The notes under the pieces are model-generated. The model did no database searches. It had not been told where the DNA came from and worked only from the letters and a program-made list of their open reading frames with translations. A stretch of 64,000 nucleotides of DNA from positions 7,130,001-7,194,000 of the forward strand of contig JAPFFF010000001.1 of assembly GCA_039105265.1 (NCBI GenBank), in the 5' to 3' direction. The position numbers and the translations under genes are program-made. Below are positions 16,212 to 26,946 of the stretch, one piece after another. Numbering within the stretch: the first letter of the stretch is position 1; each line of letters opens with the position of its first letter. The DNA is from Tritrichomonas musculus (lineage: Eukaryota; Parabasalia; Tritrichomonadida; Tritrichomonadidae).

Positions 16212-18155
16212 TTATTCATTTGCTTGACTTCCTTGTGGTGATTCGTCATCAACATATTCCAAGCCTTCGAGTGATAGTTTAAAGTAAGAATCTCTAGTTA
16301 TCCAAAGTTGAACGGGAGGAGGTCTGACAATTGTTCCGTTTGGTTCAACAACATTATAATATGTGTCATCATCTCCAGTATAGATAGGCATTCCATTGAC
16401 TTGTATTTGCACGTTTCCAAATCCCCCATCAAGTCCGTCGAATGTATACCCTGCACTTGCTCGTTCTGTTTGAATGTTGAATACAAATGATGTTGCATCA
16501 CTAATTGTATTCTTGTATCTCTTTCCGTTCGCGTCATTCTTTGGCATTGTCATTGAGTCTTCAAATTCCTTTGTGCATGAAAGAGTGATTGCATCTAAAT
16601 CACCAGCCGTTAATTGATTTTCAAAGAATCGTGCACCAATAGTTGAAACGTTTTCGTCTGGGAAGTTCTTTCCACCAATATTCAAGAAACAGTTTTGATA
16701 AACTGGATTTTCAAAGACAGTTAAATCATTATGATGCTTTGGAAACATGATTGATAAATTAGTTGCATTGATTAATGGGATATTCAATGTTGACTTGATT
16801 CCGTTAGCTGCTGGAGCGATTGGGAAAGCATGATAATCAACTTTTTGTGAAGGAATGATTAAACCTTGTCTTAAAATGTCTTCAATTCCTTGTCTTGTAG
16901 CTTCACAAACACCAAAGCCTTGCATATTAGATTTACAAGCTGTGATGGTCATTCGATTAACTGTTAATGTTGCTGTTTGTTTTGAATAATGAGCGCTCAT
17001 CAACTTGTTGGCTTCAGTTTTAGATACAAAGTTAACGTAAACATGACCTGCATGTGATGGTTGAGGTAATTTACCATGTTCTTTGGTATAATGGGCTTGA
17101 CAAATTGCTTTATTATCATCAGTCTTTTCAATTCCAAGTTCAGTAAATTCATCATCAGTAAAGCTAAATATTAATGAACAATTTTCAATCAGTTCATCGA
17201 AATCACCTCCAGATGCAGATACGTATTGTTCTCTAACTTCATACTTCAATTGATATTTCGTTGGTGTTGGTTCAGGTGATGGTGGGTCTGGATTGTCTCC
17301 AGGTCCTGGAATCACTGCTTGATTACCAATTTGTGTGAATTGATGTTTGAGGTGTCCTCGTGCTTTGATTTCCTTTAGTCTGTTTAATTCTTCCATCGAT
17401 ATTGAATCATTATCTTCAAGAAATACTTTTGCTTCAGCAACTGTGTAAGGGTCTAATACTGCCCAAACAAGACCAGCGGGACTAACTTGAAAACGAATTG
17501 ATAAATCACCAATGATTCCGTTAGGGAATAAATCGAATGCTTGTAATGCGAGCAAATCATCAAAAGGAACATTCAAATCAAATTCGACTTCACTTCTTCC
17601 TGTGTTCTTAAATGAATTCAAGTTGACATAAGCTCCTGCATGTGTTTGTGAATAGTTGCTAATGTTTTCCCACAATGAATGAACGAATCTGCGACGTTTC
17701 TTCTCGGCTTCTGGTTTAACTGAAGAATATAAGAAGCCCTCACGAATGCATTCATTCTGTTGGTATCCGACATTGACATTATTATGAAGAATCTCTAACC
17801 TGTCAAACAACTGGTTTGATGATTTGAAACCGACAAACAGTTTGTACAAGTTGTTGGGGTCATTGATTTCATTTAATTTACTCATATCTGTATTCAATGA
17901 TAAATCTAATTTAACATGAAATGTTAAGAAACCTTTATCAATATCACTTACGAAGTGGTCAGGATGTGTTAAACTGATTTGCGAATATTGTCCTTGATGA
18001 AATGGAGCTGGTTGGTCATGACAGTCAACAGTTCTAAATGAAAATGAACGTGTACCGTCATTGACATTAATCATGTTTCTCATCTCTTCAAATGCATGAA
18101 GAACGTTTCCTGTTTCAGTGCGAAGATTATGGGCTCTCTCGTTTCTGTATAACAT
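16212..18155 (-). CDS. Major capsid protein (double jelly-roll type)
   Basis: A 647-residue protein that would build the shell. Conserved with B: GTRSFSFRTVDCHDQPAPF, QYSQISLTHPDHFVSDIDKG, FVGFKSSNQLFDRLEILHNN and FDDLLALQAFDLFPNGIIGDLSIRFQ in the first half; KHHNDLTVFENPVYQNCFLNIGG and GFGNVQIQVNG in the second. Length, beta-rich pattern and position fit Polinton double-jelly-roll capsids. A Pro-rich loop (GPGDNPDPPSPEPTPT, about residues 284-300) lies in the variable centre, where B differs entirely. TCATAA-ATG marks the start. The fold is inferred, not computed. Confidence 0.72.
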   Translation of the reverse strand: MLYRNERAHNLRTETGNVLHAFEEMRNMINVNDGTRSFSFRTVDCHDQPAPFHQGQYSQISLTHPDHFVSDIDKGFLTFHVKLDLSLNTDMSKLNEINDPNNLYKLFVGFKSSNQLFDRLEILHNNVNVGYQQNECIREGFLYSSVKPEAEKKRRRFVHSLWENISNYSQTHAGAYVNLNSFKNTGRSEVEFDLNVPFDDLLALQAFDLFPNGIIGDLSIRFQVSPAGLVWAVLDPYTVAEAKVFLEDNDSISMEELNRLKEIKARGHLKHQFTQIGNQAVIPGPGDNPDPPSPEPTPTKYQLKYEVREQYVSASGGDFDELIENCSLIFSFTDDEFTELGIEKTDDNKAICQAHYTKEHGKLPQPSHAGHVYVNFVSKTEANKLMSAHYSKQTATLTVNRMTITACKSNMQGFGVCEATRQGIEDILRQGLIIPSQKVDYHAFPIAPAANGIKSTLNIPLINATNLSIMFPKHHNDLTVFENPVYQNCFLNIGGKNFPDENVSTIGARFFENQLTAGDLDAITLSCTKEFEDSMTMPKNDANGKRYKNTISDATSFVFNIQTERASAGYTFDGLDGGFGNVQIQVNGMPIYTGDDDTYYNVVEPNGTIVRPPPVQLWITRDSYFKLSLEGLEYVDDESPQGSQANE

Positions 18156-18204
18156 TTATGATTGAATAAAAAGGAAATAAAACACTTTTATCATTAATTA
18201 AATT

Positions 18205-18459
18205 ATGGGTGTCGGTATATTCAACAAAATCAAGAACGCATTTAAATCAATTGGCGGCAAAGTAAAATCATTCGCTCAGAAAGCAGTTAAAGCATTACCA
18301 AAAGTTGTTGATGTTGGAAAGCAAATCATGGACAGAGTCAAACCAATTACACAATTCATTCCTGGTGTTGGTCAAGTAGTTGACGCAATTGATACAGGTT
18401 TAAATGCTGTCGACAAAGTAGGTAAATTTGGTAAATCAATACTGAATGAAGTTAAATGA
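18205..18459 (+). CDS. Small amphipathic Lys/Gly-rich protein
   Basis: An 84-residue, strongly basic protein, MGVGIFNKIKNAFKSIGGKV at the start, then KPITQFIPGVGQVVDAIDTG. It alternates Gly/Val/Ile with Lys and resembles membrane-active or core peptides of capsid-bearing viruses (adenoviral pVI/pX-like character). The B homologue begins MGIGIFNKIKNGFKKFGNKI. It is divergent from the capsid gene with 49 bp between starts and an initiator TCATTA upstream. Membrane activity is inferred from composition alone. Confidence 0.65.
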   Translation: MGVGIFNKIKNAFKSIGGKVKSFAQKAVKALPKVVDVGKQIMDRVKPITQFIPGVGQVVDAIDTGLNAVDKVGKFGKSILNEVK

Positions 18460-18495
18460 AAAACAATGAAAAATAATGATTTAATATAATTATAA

Positions 18496-18972
18496 ATGAA
18501 TGAAAACATTAATGAACTTAAAGTAATAAACGAAACCATTAATGAATCAAAAGTGTTTAAATCAGTTGAAGAGTTCAATTTGTTCTATCAAAAGAATATC
18601 GAGCAAATGAAATCACAAACGACTAACTATTTGAACAAGATTTATAAAATCATCACTAATGACGGTAATGAATACAAAATCACTAAACGTAATTGTACAG
18701 ACGGTAAACGATGTGGTGGCGACATTTATTTGAAGAAAGTTGGGAACACAATCACTAAAACACTTGAAAACGACAACATCAAAGCTGATATATCAATAAT
18801 GAAGGAATCATTGAATGAATTCACTGAACAAATCAATCAATTGAACAACAAAAATAAAATACTTGAAGAACATATCAATAAGCTTTCAAATGTTGTTGAC
18901 CAACAATCAAAAGTCATTAATGAATATATTTTAAATGTTGTTGCTCCTGACAACCACCGAATGATTAAGTGA
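18496..18972 (+). CDS. Coiled-coil protein, conserved in A and B
   Basis: A 158-residue protein. The N-terminal 85 residues (KVFKSVEEFNLFYQKN, YKIITNDGNEYKITKRNC, GGDIYLKKVG) are a compact domain nearly identical in B. The rest is a coiled coil ending in a constant tail NEYILNVVAPDNHRMIK. B's coiled coil is 18 residues longer, so rod length varies. Its 3' end overlaps the next leftward gene by 42 bp. The function is unknown; a trimeric or dimeric virion accessory is possible. Confidence 0.65.
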   Translation: MNENINELKVINETINESKVFKSVEEFNLFYQKNIEQMKSQTTNYLNKIYKIITNDGNEYKITKRNCTDGKRCGGDIYLKKVGNTITKTLENDNIKADISIMKESLNEFTEQINQLNNKNKILEEHINKLSNVVDQQSKVINEYILNVVAPDNHRMIK

Positions 18973-19164
18973 ATCATGATGATTTAATGATTTAGTCGTT
19001 TTTGGTGGAGGTTCATGAAATACATTACCTTTTTCATTATAACATTTCACTGTCGGAGCTGAGTTTATTTTTGTTCTCTTCTTTTGCATCGTTAATTGTA
19101 ATCTATCAAAATAGTTTTTGTGTTTATCATCATGAATGGTTCTCATTTGATTAATAGCAGACAT
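18931..19164 (-). CDS. Small basic protein
   Basis: A 77-residue protein (MSAINQMRTIHDDKHKNYFD, then KCYNEKGNVFHEPPPK), basic, with no recognised family. Almost identical in B, and both copies keep the frame. Its start codon lies inside a perfect inverted repeat shared with the divergent neighbour. Its 3' end overlaps the coiled-coil gene tail-to-tail. Confidence 0.5.
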   Translation of the reverse strand: MSAINQMRTIHDDKHKNYFDRLQLTMQKKRTKINSAPTVKCYNEKGNVFHEPPPKTTKSLNHHDSLNHSVVVRSNNI

Positions 19165-19181
19165 TTAATTGTTATTAAATG
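19162..19181. promoter_or_regulatory. Palindrome containing two divergent start codons
   Basis: CATTTAAT-TGTT-ATTAAATG is a perfect 8-bp inverted repeat whose two ends are the start codons of divergent genes, leaving 14 bp between them. It is identical in B (31097-31116). Confidence 0.6.
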
Positions 19182-19406
19182 AGTGAACTAACAGAATACA
19201 AGAAAGAAATACCAGAACTAAAACGAATCAAACGAGGATTAAAAGAAAAGTGTTATGATTACAAACAATGTCTCAACAATATCAAATCAGGAATGTTGGG
19301 GTCTGATGGTCTTGCCGTTCGTGAGTCTCTTATCGAAGACATCAACAGCCTCAAAAATAAAGTTCATCAACTTGAGAATGAATTAAATGAACTGTCTAAT
19401 AAATGA
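19179..19406 (+). CDS. Small coiled-coil protein
   Basis: A 75-residue Lys/Glu-rich helical protein with leucine heptads (INSLKNKVHQLENELNEL). The B copy differs at only a few residues. Centre: CYDYKQCLNNIKSGMLGSDG. It probably oligomerises; the role is unknown. Confidence 0.6.
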   Translation: MSELTEYKKEIPELKRIKRGLKEKCYDYKQCLNNIKSGMLGSDGLAVRESLIEDINSLKNKVHQLENELNELSNK

Positions 19407-19581
19407 AACATCAATTGATGGTAATCATTAAATGAGTTCATATTATTTTTGTTCATTAGTCGTGTTGACGGCGGGCTTTAGCTCGACGGAAACCGACTGA
19501 TATATACTACTAAACAAGTTCAAAGATGAAGATTCAAAGATGAAGATTCAAAAGTGTCTACCCGATTTTTGAATGAAATGG

Positions 19582-20222
19582 GGGGCTAATTTTGAAAAAG
19601 TGGTGATTTTTTGAGTCATGGCGCCGATGTTTGGGGTCTGTAAAGCCTGGTTTGAGGGGTCATTTTTTAATCCCCTAATGACATGATGGTATCGTTAATG
19701 AATTCATTTGTTCAATTCTTTTAATGAAATGTTTGCTAATAATTATATCATCTTTGATTTTCTTTCCTGATTTGAATGAAATGTCAGGAGTTAAACGATA
19801 AGCTGGTGATATGCTATTGGTTTTAAATCTGCTTGGTAATTCTTTTGATTGTTGTTCATCAGGATAATATCGATAAAATTTCTTTGTTGAAGGACTGAAG
19901 AAATAAAACCTTTTATGAAAAGTGTGATTGCAATGTGATATCAATTGTTTAACATCAGCAGGCATTACATTATCAATTGGAACAATATCTTCAAAGTCAT
20001 TAATGTGTTGATAATAGTTTGTCATTTTATGGGAGGATAAAAAACTCCCACCATTTAAAGAGATGTTATTTTTGGGAGTTTGTCAATTTATTCAAAATTT
20101 GTCTATGCCATTTTGTGAAAGTTTCGAGGGCTAATTTTGAAAAAGTGGCGATTTTTTGAGTCATGGGGCTGAGGTTTGGGGTCTGTAAACCCTATGACAA
20201 GGGGGTCATTTTATATCCCCCA
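19582..20222. repeat. 95-bp direct repeats flanking the 116-aa gene
   Basis: A block of about 95 bp beginning GGGCTAATTTTGAAAAAGTG at about 19582-19676 recurs at about 20128-20222. Both copies contain GATTTTTTGAGTCATGG and GGTTTGGGGTCTGTAAA or close variants. The gene between them could have arrived by a duplication at the element end or be a cassette bounded by subterminal repeats. Confidence 0.7.
19675..20025 (-). CDS. Hypothetical 116-aa protein in right subterminal region
   Basis: A protein beginning MTNYYQHINDFEDIVPIDNV with no recognised domain; a Phe/Tyr-rich centre (FHKRFYFFSPSTKKFYRYYP) is followed by a basic stretch. It is flanked by direct repeats and absent from B, which carries an unrelated 80-aa gene near its right end. 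It may be an accessory, recently acquired gene. Confidence 0.45.
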   Translation of the reverse strand: MTNYYQHINDFEDIVPIDNVMPADVKQLISHCNHTFHKRFYFFSPSTKKFYRYYPDEQQSKELPSRFKTNSISPAYRLTPDISFKSGKKIKDDIIISKHFIKRIEQMNSLTIPSCH

Positions 20223-20226
20223 ACCA

Positions 20227-20246
20227 GACGGTCCACTATCACTACT
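20227..20246. repeat. Right terminal inverted repeat of element A
   Basis: GACGGTCCACTATCACTACT. The end matches B's right end (31814-31833) at 18 of 20 positions, and ATCACTACT is the reverse complement of the AGTAGTGAT left ends of F and G. CACCAT (20247-20252), part of B's fibre gene, is the candidate 6-bp target duplication; the partner copy is outside the window. Confidence 0.8.
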
Positions 20247-22983
20247 CACCATGTGAACTAAATGTGATACATTTATTTTTGTCATCGATTCTGACACATA
20301 TACCGACATATTCTTTCCATGTTCCTGAAGTCTTGACACTACAAATACAATCAGTTGTATCATCTGCTGTTGAAGGTATCCATTCATCACCAACATGTTT
20401 GTAAACCTTACCTGTCATATACACCGGAGAACCTATAACGAAATCACTAACAGAGTTCATTGATGATTCAATCGGTGAGTAATGAGTGATTGTTGTGTTT
20501 GATTGTGCACCGTAAATAGCAGCCTTGAATGTTGCTAAATAACCTCGGGACATGATTTGTCTTGCATATATTTGTTTAGCATCTAATAATTCCTGAGTAA
20601 CTGTCCAAGAATACTCACCTATCGGGAAATTATATGTCAGGGGTCTTCCTGATGTTATATCAACAGTGTCTTCATAATAGAATGGGAATTTGAAATTATC
20701 GAAATACACAGTTCTTTGATGTAATACAAGAACAATGTTGTGAGGATTTGCAGCTGTATCATAGAATAATATTCTTATTTCCAAACATAGCGCATAATCA
20801 CCTACTATATATTCCAGTTTAATCACATTACCTTCAAGTTTTAGATAATGAATTGATATTTCACCGCCCTCTGTAATCGGTCCGCAATCAATAGCACATT
20901 TTTTTATTAGTTGTTCTTCTGTTATGACATTTGACTTCAATGCATAACTTTCATCACATTCCTTTTTTATTGTTCTACGCATTTTTTGTACATCATCGAT
21001 TAAAGCAATAGTATTACCACCATTTTTTTCAGCAGATGTTATTGTTATATTGTTGATATGTGTGTCATCACCAACTTTTTGAATCCAAAAAAGATATGAA
21101 CTTGAATTCCAGTATATCATATAATCTTCATTATTATCTATTACCTGACTTTTCAGAGTTTCATCATTATCAACGTAAAACCAAGTATCAAATTCAATTG
21201 TTTCATTTGACGAATTCACAAAGGAACCTTTAATGTATGCATCATAATAGAAATCAATATACATCTCACCATCAATACACTCAGCTTTTAAATATGATGC
21301 ATCCAGATCTGTTTTTTTCCTATAATCTGATAAATCAGATTTCAATGCATATTTATCTTCTGCAACTGTTTTCGTTTCATACTTATCTAATTCATAAGCC
21401 AATTCATCCTCATCAACAAACTTCTCATCAGCTTGTGCGCTTGTATAATACGCTGTTAAGTCAACAGGTTCAGGAATATCTGTCTTCAATGCTATTTCAT
21501 CATTTGTTTCTATTGTAGCTGATGTTATTGAAACTAAAAACAGAGAATTTGCAATGTTATCATCTCGTCCATATATAGCACCTGAATACTCTTCCCAAAC
21601 AAAATAACTATGAAGTTCATCATGATAAAACATTTGAAATCTGTAATCAGGTTCATATTTATCAATGATTTGAACAGGTTCAAATATAATATCAAGCTTA
21701 TTATTGGTAGAAAGTATATTATTATTAACATCAATTACATCATATGTCCCTATTAAATGAGCTCCTGCATGAAATGGTATATGAGCAGTATCATAATTGT
21801 ATAAATCTTTATCAAACACAAAACGTTTTACTGTTATAGGTAAATCTTTTGTGATAACATTGTTAGTACTAAAATCATTCATTTTACGATACTCGCTTAA
21901 GTTTGTAAGCTTTGCATATTCATCAATATTAATCAAATCTTTTACTTTAGTTACTGCCATAGATGATAATATATATGATGCTTGTGCTGATAGCGGTTTA
22001 TCATCATTCATCAATTTCTGTTGAACTTCTTCTGTTGGTTCTTCATTCGGATTCAATTGTAGTTCATTATTTTTGAGTACTTCTGGAATATCACTCTTCA
22101 ATGCTAATTCATCATTTGTTTCTGCTAATGTTATTGTTATCGGAAGGTATTGATATCTATCATAAATTGCTCCACTAACTTCATCCCACACTAATTCAAA
22201 ATACTCCCCTTCACTATCAAATCCTTCAGCTTCATGTTGTTTAACGTTATATTCATCATCAGCATATAATTCATTTGTCTTGAATCTGATATCAAAATGG
22301 AATATATTACCACTATTGTCAAATTTATAACCAACCAAATGCGTTCCTTCTTTGAACGGTAAAACGTGAGATGTATCCATTCCGTTTTCTTCATATTCTT
22401 CTGGTATTGGTCCTGTATTAGGAAACATATATGTCTTGATTTCAATTGTGTATTCAGTTGATACATTCAAATTATCTCTCGTGATGTAATTCTTCAAATC
22501 ATCTTTTGGAACATATCGTTCGGCACAAACATCCAAAGCCGATTGAAGACCTTCATTAGCTGCTATACTTGTTAAACACATTGATGCTTGAGCTGATAAT
22601 GGTTTAACATCTTCAGCCATCAATTTCTGAAACATTTCGTCTGGTAATAGTTCTTTTATGTTCAATTGTAACTCACTATTTTTGAGTACTTCTGGTATTT
22701 CACTCTTCAGTGCATATCCTTTTAATGCTTCATTTATTTTTGTCGTCAACGATTCTTCATTAATCAAGTCATCAGGTATATCAGTTGATAAAGCGTAATT
22801 GTTGATGACATAATCACGCAATCCGTTAACAGCTTCATTCAATTGTTCCTCTGTGATTCCGTGACCGTTCGATGAATCACCTTTGATAACATAATTATCG
22901 ACATATCTTTTAATGTATTCGTTAATTAATCCGTCAATAGTATTTGTTTTTGTTACGTGACCGCTCTGCTCGATCGTAAACAT
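20247..22983 (-). pseudogene. Fibre-like gene of B, interrupted by insertion of A
   Basis: N-terminal and central parts of a fibre like that of A. The first 300 or so residues are nearly identical to A; the middle carries a block (LNPNEEPTEEVQQKLMNDD to TNDEIALKTDIP) almost identical to element C, showing module exchange. The C-terminal domain is cut off where A inserted. The start is the ATG of MFTIEQSGHVTKTN, 21 bp from the divergent gene. Confidence 0.7.
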
Positions 22984-23004
22984 CAATTTATTAGAAACTA
23001 AACA

Positions 23005-25508
23005 ATGTCAAAACAAGATAAAAATAATTCATCTGATAGCTTTGAATTAGATTTAAGTAATATTGATGATGATTCTGTATTTGACAGTGAGGTATCTAAA
23101 CCTGATGATGATGATTATGAACTAGAGGACCCGATAGATTATTTTAAGAAAACGTTTCTCAGTACATACAAACTAGAACACCCCAATGATTTAATTAATT
23201 TGTTGTATCAAATACAAAACAATGAATATACAGGAAGAAGTGTCGGAAAGATTCGTGAAATGAAAGTTAAGTTTCGACGATTTGTTTCATTGATGAACAA
23301 AATCAATGCAGGAATTAAAAGTAAAGGCAATCAATTCCTTAGTTTAAGAGAGTACACAACAGATAAAAAAAGTCTTGATACAATTATCAATTACTTTAAT
23401 ATTGTTGTCAACGATGATTTAAATTATAGCTCTGACGGTTTTCGTTCATCACCCATCAAACCATCCGCGAAAGATTCAAACACCACAAACCACCAAAGGA
23501 AGAAGAAAGAGAACCAGCATACATGAACCAACACCTGACAGCAATAAACGAAGAACTCCGAGAAGAAAACGCATAACTCCGAGTGATTCTGATGAATTAC
23601 TGAATACAAGTTTTTTAGAGCAAGAAGATTCCCTTCCGTCAATATCATTCAACTTCCCGGAAAGAAGAAGAAGAAGAAGATAACCTATCATCCTTGTTGC
23701 TGTCTCCTTACGATCAGGTAGATGATGATATAGAATTGCTTGAGCAATTAGGCTATAACCAGCCCTGGCTCAAAGTACTTCCAAGATGTTATGAAGCAGC
23801 AAAGAAACCACAAAACAAACTTGATGAACAAGCAAAGGAAAACGTTGATGCATTACATCAAACACTAGAAACTATTAGAGACAAGATGAAGAGAAACATT
23901 GATATAACCAATGAACGAAAATCAATTACAGGCTTATCATCATTCTTCAGAGTGTTTGACACAATCATTAATAGAAAACCTATCAAAGGCTCTGATGTCA
24001 TACAACCAATCAAACCACCATCAATCAAACCAATAACAAACAATAATAATAATAATTTTTCGAGTAATAAAATGGATGATGATACAACATTTATTGCTAA
24101 CGAGGATGATGAAACAGAACTTAATGAAACGTTTCAACAGTACAATGAACGTGTAAAGAGACCTGCCAAAAAAGTTAAGTTCGGTAAGCTTAATACTTTC
24201 GATGAATCACGTTTTAAGAAAGGAGCAGCATTTGAGTCACCAACATCTGAAGAAGAAATTCAACGATTATTGCAACAATACAAACAAGAAATCAAAACAA
24301 CAGGTAAACGTGAAAACAGAGATGCTCCGACAGTTCTTAGCAATATCGGTAAATTCGGGAACTTAGATATTCAATCACACACCCAAAACAGCTCATTTTA
24401 CAAACAAAACTTCCTTGATATAATCATTAACGGAAATTACAGAGTTAAATACATTCCTTCAGCCGCTACACGAGACCAGGCAAAAGTTTATTGTCACACA
24501 CATCTTGACCCGGACGGAAAACCAAAATACAGATTACTTCCTACTAACGCTAAAGACCCGTCAGGAGAGATTGAAATAACAGACCTGAACGGTGATAAAG
24601 TTGATGATATTATATTAGTTGATAAACGAGGTGTTCCACAAATCATTAACGGATACAAGCTTGTATTTGCTTCTCCTTACAAGAAGGTTTGGAAAACAAT
24701 GGTTACTACACCAGAAGCACGAAAGAAATTACCGTTTAATGTCTGGCTTGATGAAATGTTTGAGAAAAGCAAAGAGAAAATCGATTGGAATACAGGTAAA
24801 TATATTCTTCAAGACTCAAGCAAAACACGACTCGCTCCATACATTCAATACTATTCTGATTTGAGATTAGGAAAACCAAGAGTCAGCACCAGAGCATCAC
24901 CAAATTCATTCTGGAGTAGTCTCTTTTCTAAGATATGGAAGGTTTATTGGGAGATATTCAGTGAAATACATCCGTTATCAAAAGTTGTTAATTATCTTAC
25001 TATATCAAATGCATTATTTGTATATCACTTTGATAATCCCGTTAAGAAAGCAATTGAAACAGAACATAATTTGAAGCCGATGAATTACGTTGAATGGATG
25101 AATTACAGGAAAACACAAAAATCTGATTATAACAAGAAATGTATTACTCTCATACAAGATTTCATAAACAAATCTAAAAAGACAATCGTCTTCGAAACCG
25201 GTAAATGGTCTAGAGATATTAATAGCTGGAATCCTGAGTTTAAGACCATTATCGAAAACATTAATTACTTAATTCAGAAAGTTGCACCCGCAGGTACTGA
25301 TGTTAATGAAACAATAGCTTACATCAATGTTGCTAGCCCGACAGATATTCAAACGTTAAAGGAGGTTTCAAATAATAATATCGCCGTCTGGATTGATACA
25401 GTTTACGGTAAGGGTTGCGGATATATTGAATATAAGATTCAAATGTCTAAACAAAAGCTTGAGAGACTATCAGCAGCAGAAGGATATGATATCAAAGTAC
25501 CTGAATAA
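23005..25508 (+). pseudogene. Large DLNGD-motif gene of B, broken
   Basis: Homologue of the 852-aa gene of A. The N-terminal region is nearly identical to A, and the conserved core (IINGNYRVKYIP, DLNGDKVDDIILVD) and C-terminus are present. It is broken, with about two breaks. The C-terminal half has diverged more from A than the N-terminal half, consistent with gene conversion or recombination between elements. Confidence 0.7.
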
Positions 25509-25577
25509 ATAAAAATAAATTAATGATTATTTGATGAAGCTACCTTGAACCTCTTTTGCAAAATGATGATTTTATTT

Positions 25578-26582
25578 TTATGACGGTCTTCTTCTTCTCC
25601 TCCTTCTCGTTGAGTCACTGCCCGCAGTATTTAAAGAATCATTATGTATTGGAAACGGTTGTGAATTCGTTTGTTTTTTACTGTGTTTACCCTTTGAATC
25701 ACTTTGTTTTTTATTTTTTGGTGAACCATTAGGGAATGTATCGGAAGATGAATCAGAAGGTAATGAATCAGATGAAGATGAAAATGTTTTTCTTATTGAA
25801 TACGGTTGAGGTGATTCATCATCACTGAAAGCAATCCATCCGTACTTTATTGGCGGGTTATCATTATCGTCGTCAGATGAAGAAGATACATGATAAACTT
25901 TCGCATTTGCAAATGATACTTCTTCATTTTGTGGTGATTTGAAAGGAGATGTTGCAGCATTAGCAAACTTATTTGTTTGTGGGGGTGATTTGTAGGGAGA
26001 TGTCCCGAAATCCTTCAGATACGGTGATGTAGTCGCGTCAGCAAATTGAATATGTTTATTTATTTTTGGTGTTTGTGGCTGTGAATTGATAACAGGTATT
26101 GAGTATGTTGATGTCTGTGGCGGTTGATTAAATTGATTCATTTGTGGTGGCGGTGGTGGCGGTTGATTAAATTGATTCATTTGTGGTGGTGGTTGATTTC
26201 CGAAACACGTTTGTTTCGTCTTCTGGTATTCCTCTTGAACATCATCAATATGTTGATTTCGATTAATGTATTGATAATCTTGCAGCTTTCTTTTCAAACG
26301 AAAATCATTATGTTCCTGTTGTTCATTTAATACCAAATTATTTGTTTGTCTTTGGTAATCCAGTAAATTAGTTCTCGGTGGTAATTGAGTCCTCAATACA
26401 TTTGCTTGTGTTTGATATAATTGTGCGTTTGCATTTCCAATATGTTGTACTTCATATGCTTTATTTCTTATATCACGTGCCCGTTCACGGACTTTCTGTC
26501 TTTGTATACGTATCGCTTTCTCTCGTTCTTCTCTCTCGATTTGTTCCTTTGTTTTAAACAAATTACCGAGATTATTAAACAT
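25578..26582 (-). CDS. Multi-segment low-complexity protein (core-protein-like)
   Basis: A 334-residue protein: Arg/Glu-rich coiled-coil N-terminus (KTKEQIEREEREKAIRIQRQ), Gln/Asn-rich middle, a Pro-Gln repeat PPPPPPQMNQFNQPP, three TSPY/TSPF-type repeats (ATTSPYLKDF, TSPYKSPP, AATSPFKSP), a Ser/Asp-rich acidic part and a terminal RRRRRRRPS. The basic tail suggests nucleic-acid binding. It fills the slot held in A by the 176-aa basic protein. No family was recognised. Confidence 0.6.
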   Translation of the reverse strand: MFNNLGNLFKTKEQIEREEREKAIRIQRQKVRERARDIRNKAYEVQHIGNANAQLYQTQANVLRTQLPPRTNLLDYQRQTNNLVLNEQQEHNDFRLKRKLQDYQYINRNQHIDDVQEEYQKTKQTCFGNQPPPQMNQFNQPPPPPPQMNQFNQPPQTSTYSIPVINSQPQTPKINKHIQFADATTSPYLKDFGTSPYKSPPQTNKFANAATSPFKSPQNEEVSFANAKVYHVSSSSDDDNDNPPIKYGWIAFSDDESPQPYSIRKTFSSSSDSLPSDSSSDTFPNGSPKNKKQSDSKGKHSKKQTNSQPFPIHNDSLNTAGSDSTRRRRRRRPS

Positions 26583-26595
26583 ATTCTTTGATACT

Positions 26596-26946
26596 TCAAT
26601 AAATTAATAAACAACTGAATATAAATGATTCAGGTTCAATAACGTTTCCTTTCATGTCTGTGAACCATAACCTGTATTCTTTCTTTGTGTTGTTCAGACA
26701 CTCATATTTACTGTATTTGGTTTGTCTTCTGTTAGCAAGCATTATGAAATGGTCACAGAAAGGCATGAATTCAACTATATCTGAATGAACCATTAAATCA
26801 CCGACAATATGTTGATTGACAACAGCCCCGCAATACTGAACAACAATATACTTCTTGTTGCGACTATAAACGAAATCATCAGGAAGATTAAAATCTTTTG
26901 TTTGTGTGTGATAGTATCGTTTTGTGATTGCTTGTTTAGCTTTCAT
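26596..26946 (-). CDS. Small conserved beta-rich virion protein candidate
   Basis: 116 residues, over 90% identical to the A copy by eye (NKKYIVVQYCGAVVNQHIVG; GNVIEPESFIFSCLLIY). It overlaps the integrase gene by 11 bp, which supports the start MKAKQ in both elements. The jelly-roll-like interpretation is tentative. Confidence 0.62.
   Translation of the reverse strand: MKAKQAITKRYYHTQTKDFNLPDDFVYSRNKKYIVVQYCGAVVNQHIVGDLMVHSDIVEFMPFCDHFIMLANRRQTKYSKYECLNNTKKEYRLWFTDMKGNVIEPESFIFSCLLIY

Larger units (their letters stand above)
1..20246 (+). mobile_element. Polinton/Maverick element A (left end outside window)
   Basis: A near-complete Polinton: pPolB, KilA-N gene, fibre, large unknown gene, integrase, free HNH endonuclease, capsid and small virion-type genes, closed on the right by a terminus ending ATCACTACT. 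The packaging ATPase and the left terminus, seen in relatives F and G, would lie left of the window. All genes visible here have long open frames, so it looks whole and young. It is inserted into the fibre gene of element B, whose sequence resumes immediately after the terminus. Family assignment is secure; completeness on the left is inferred. Confidence 0.85.
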
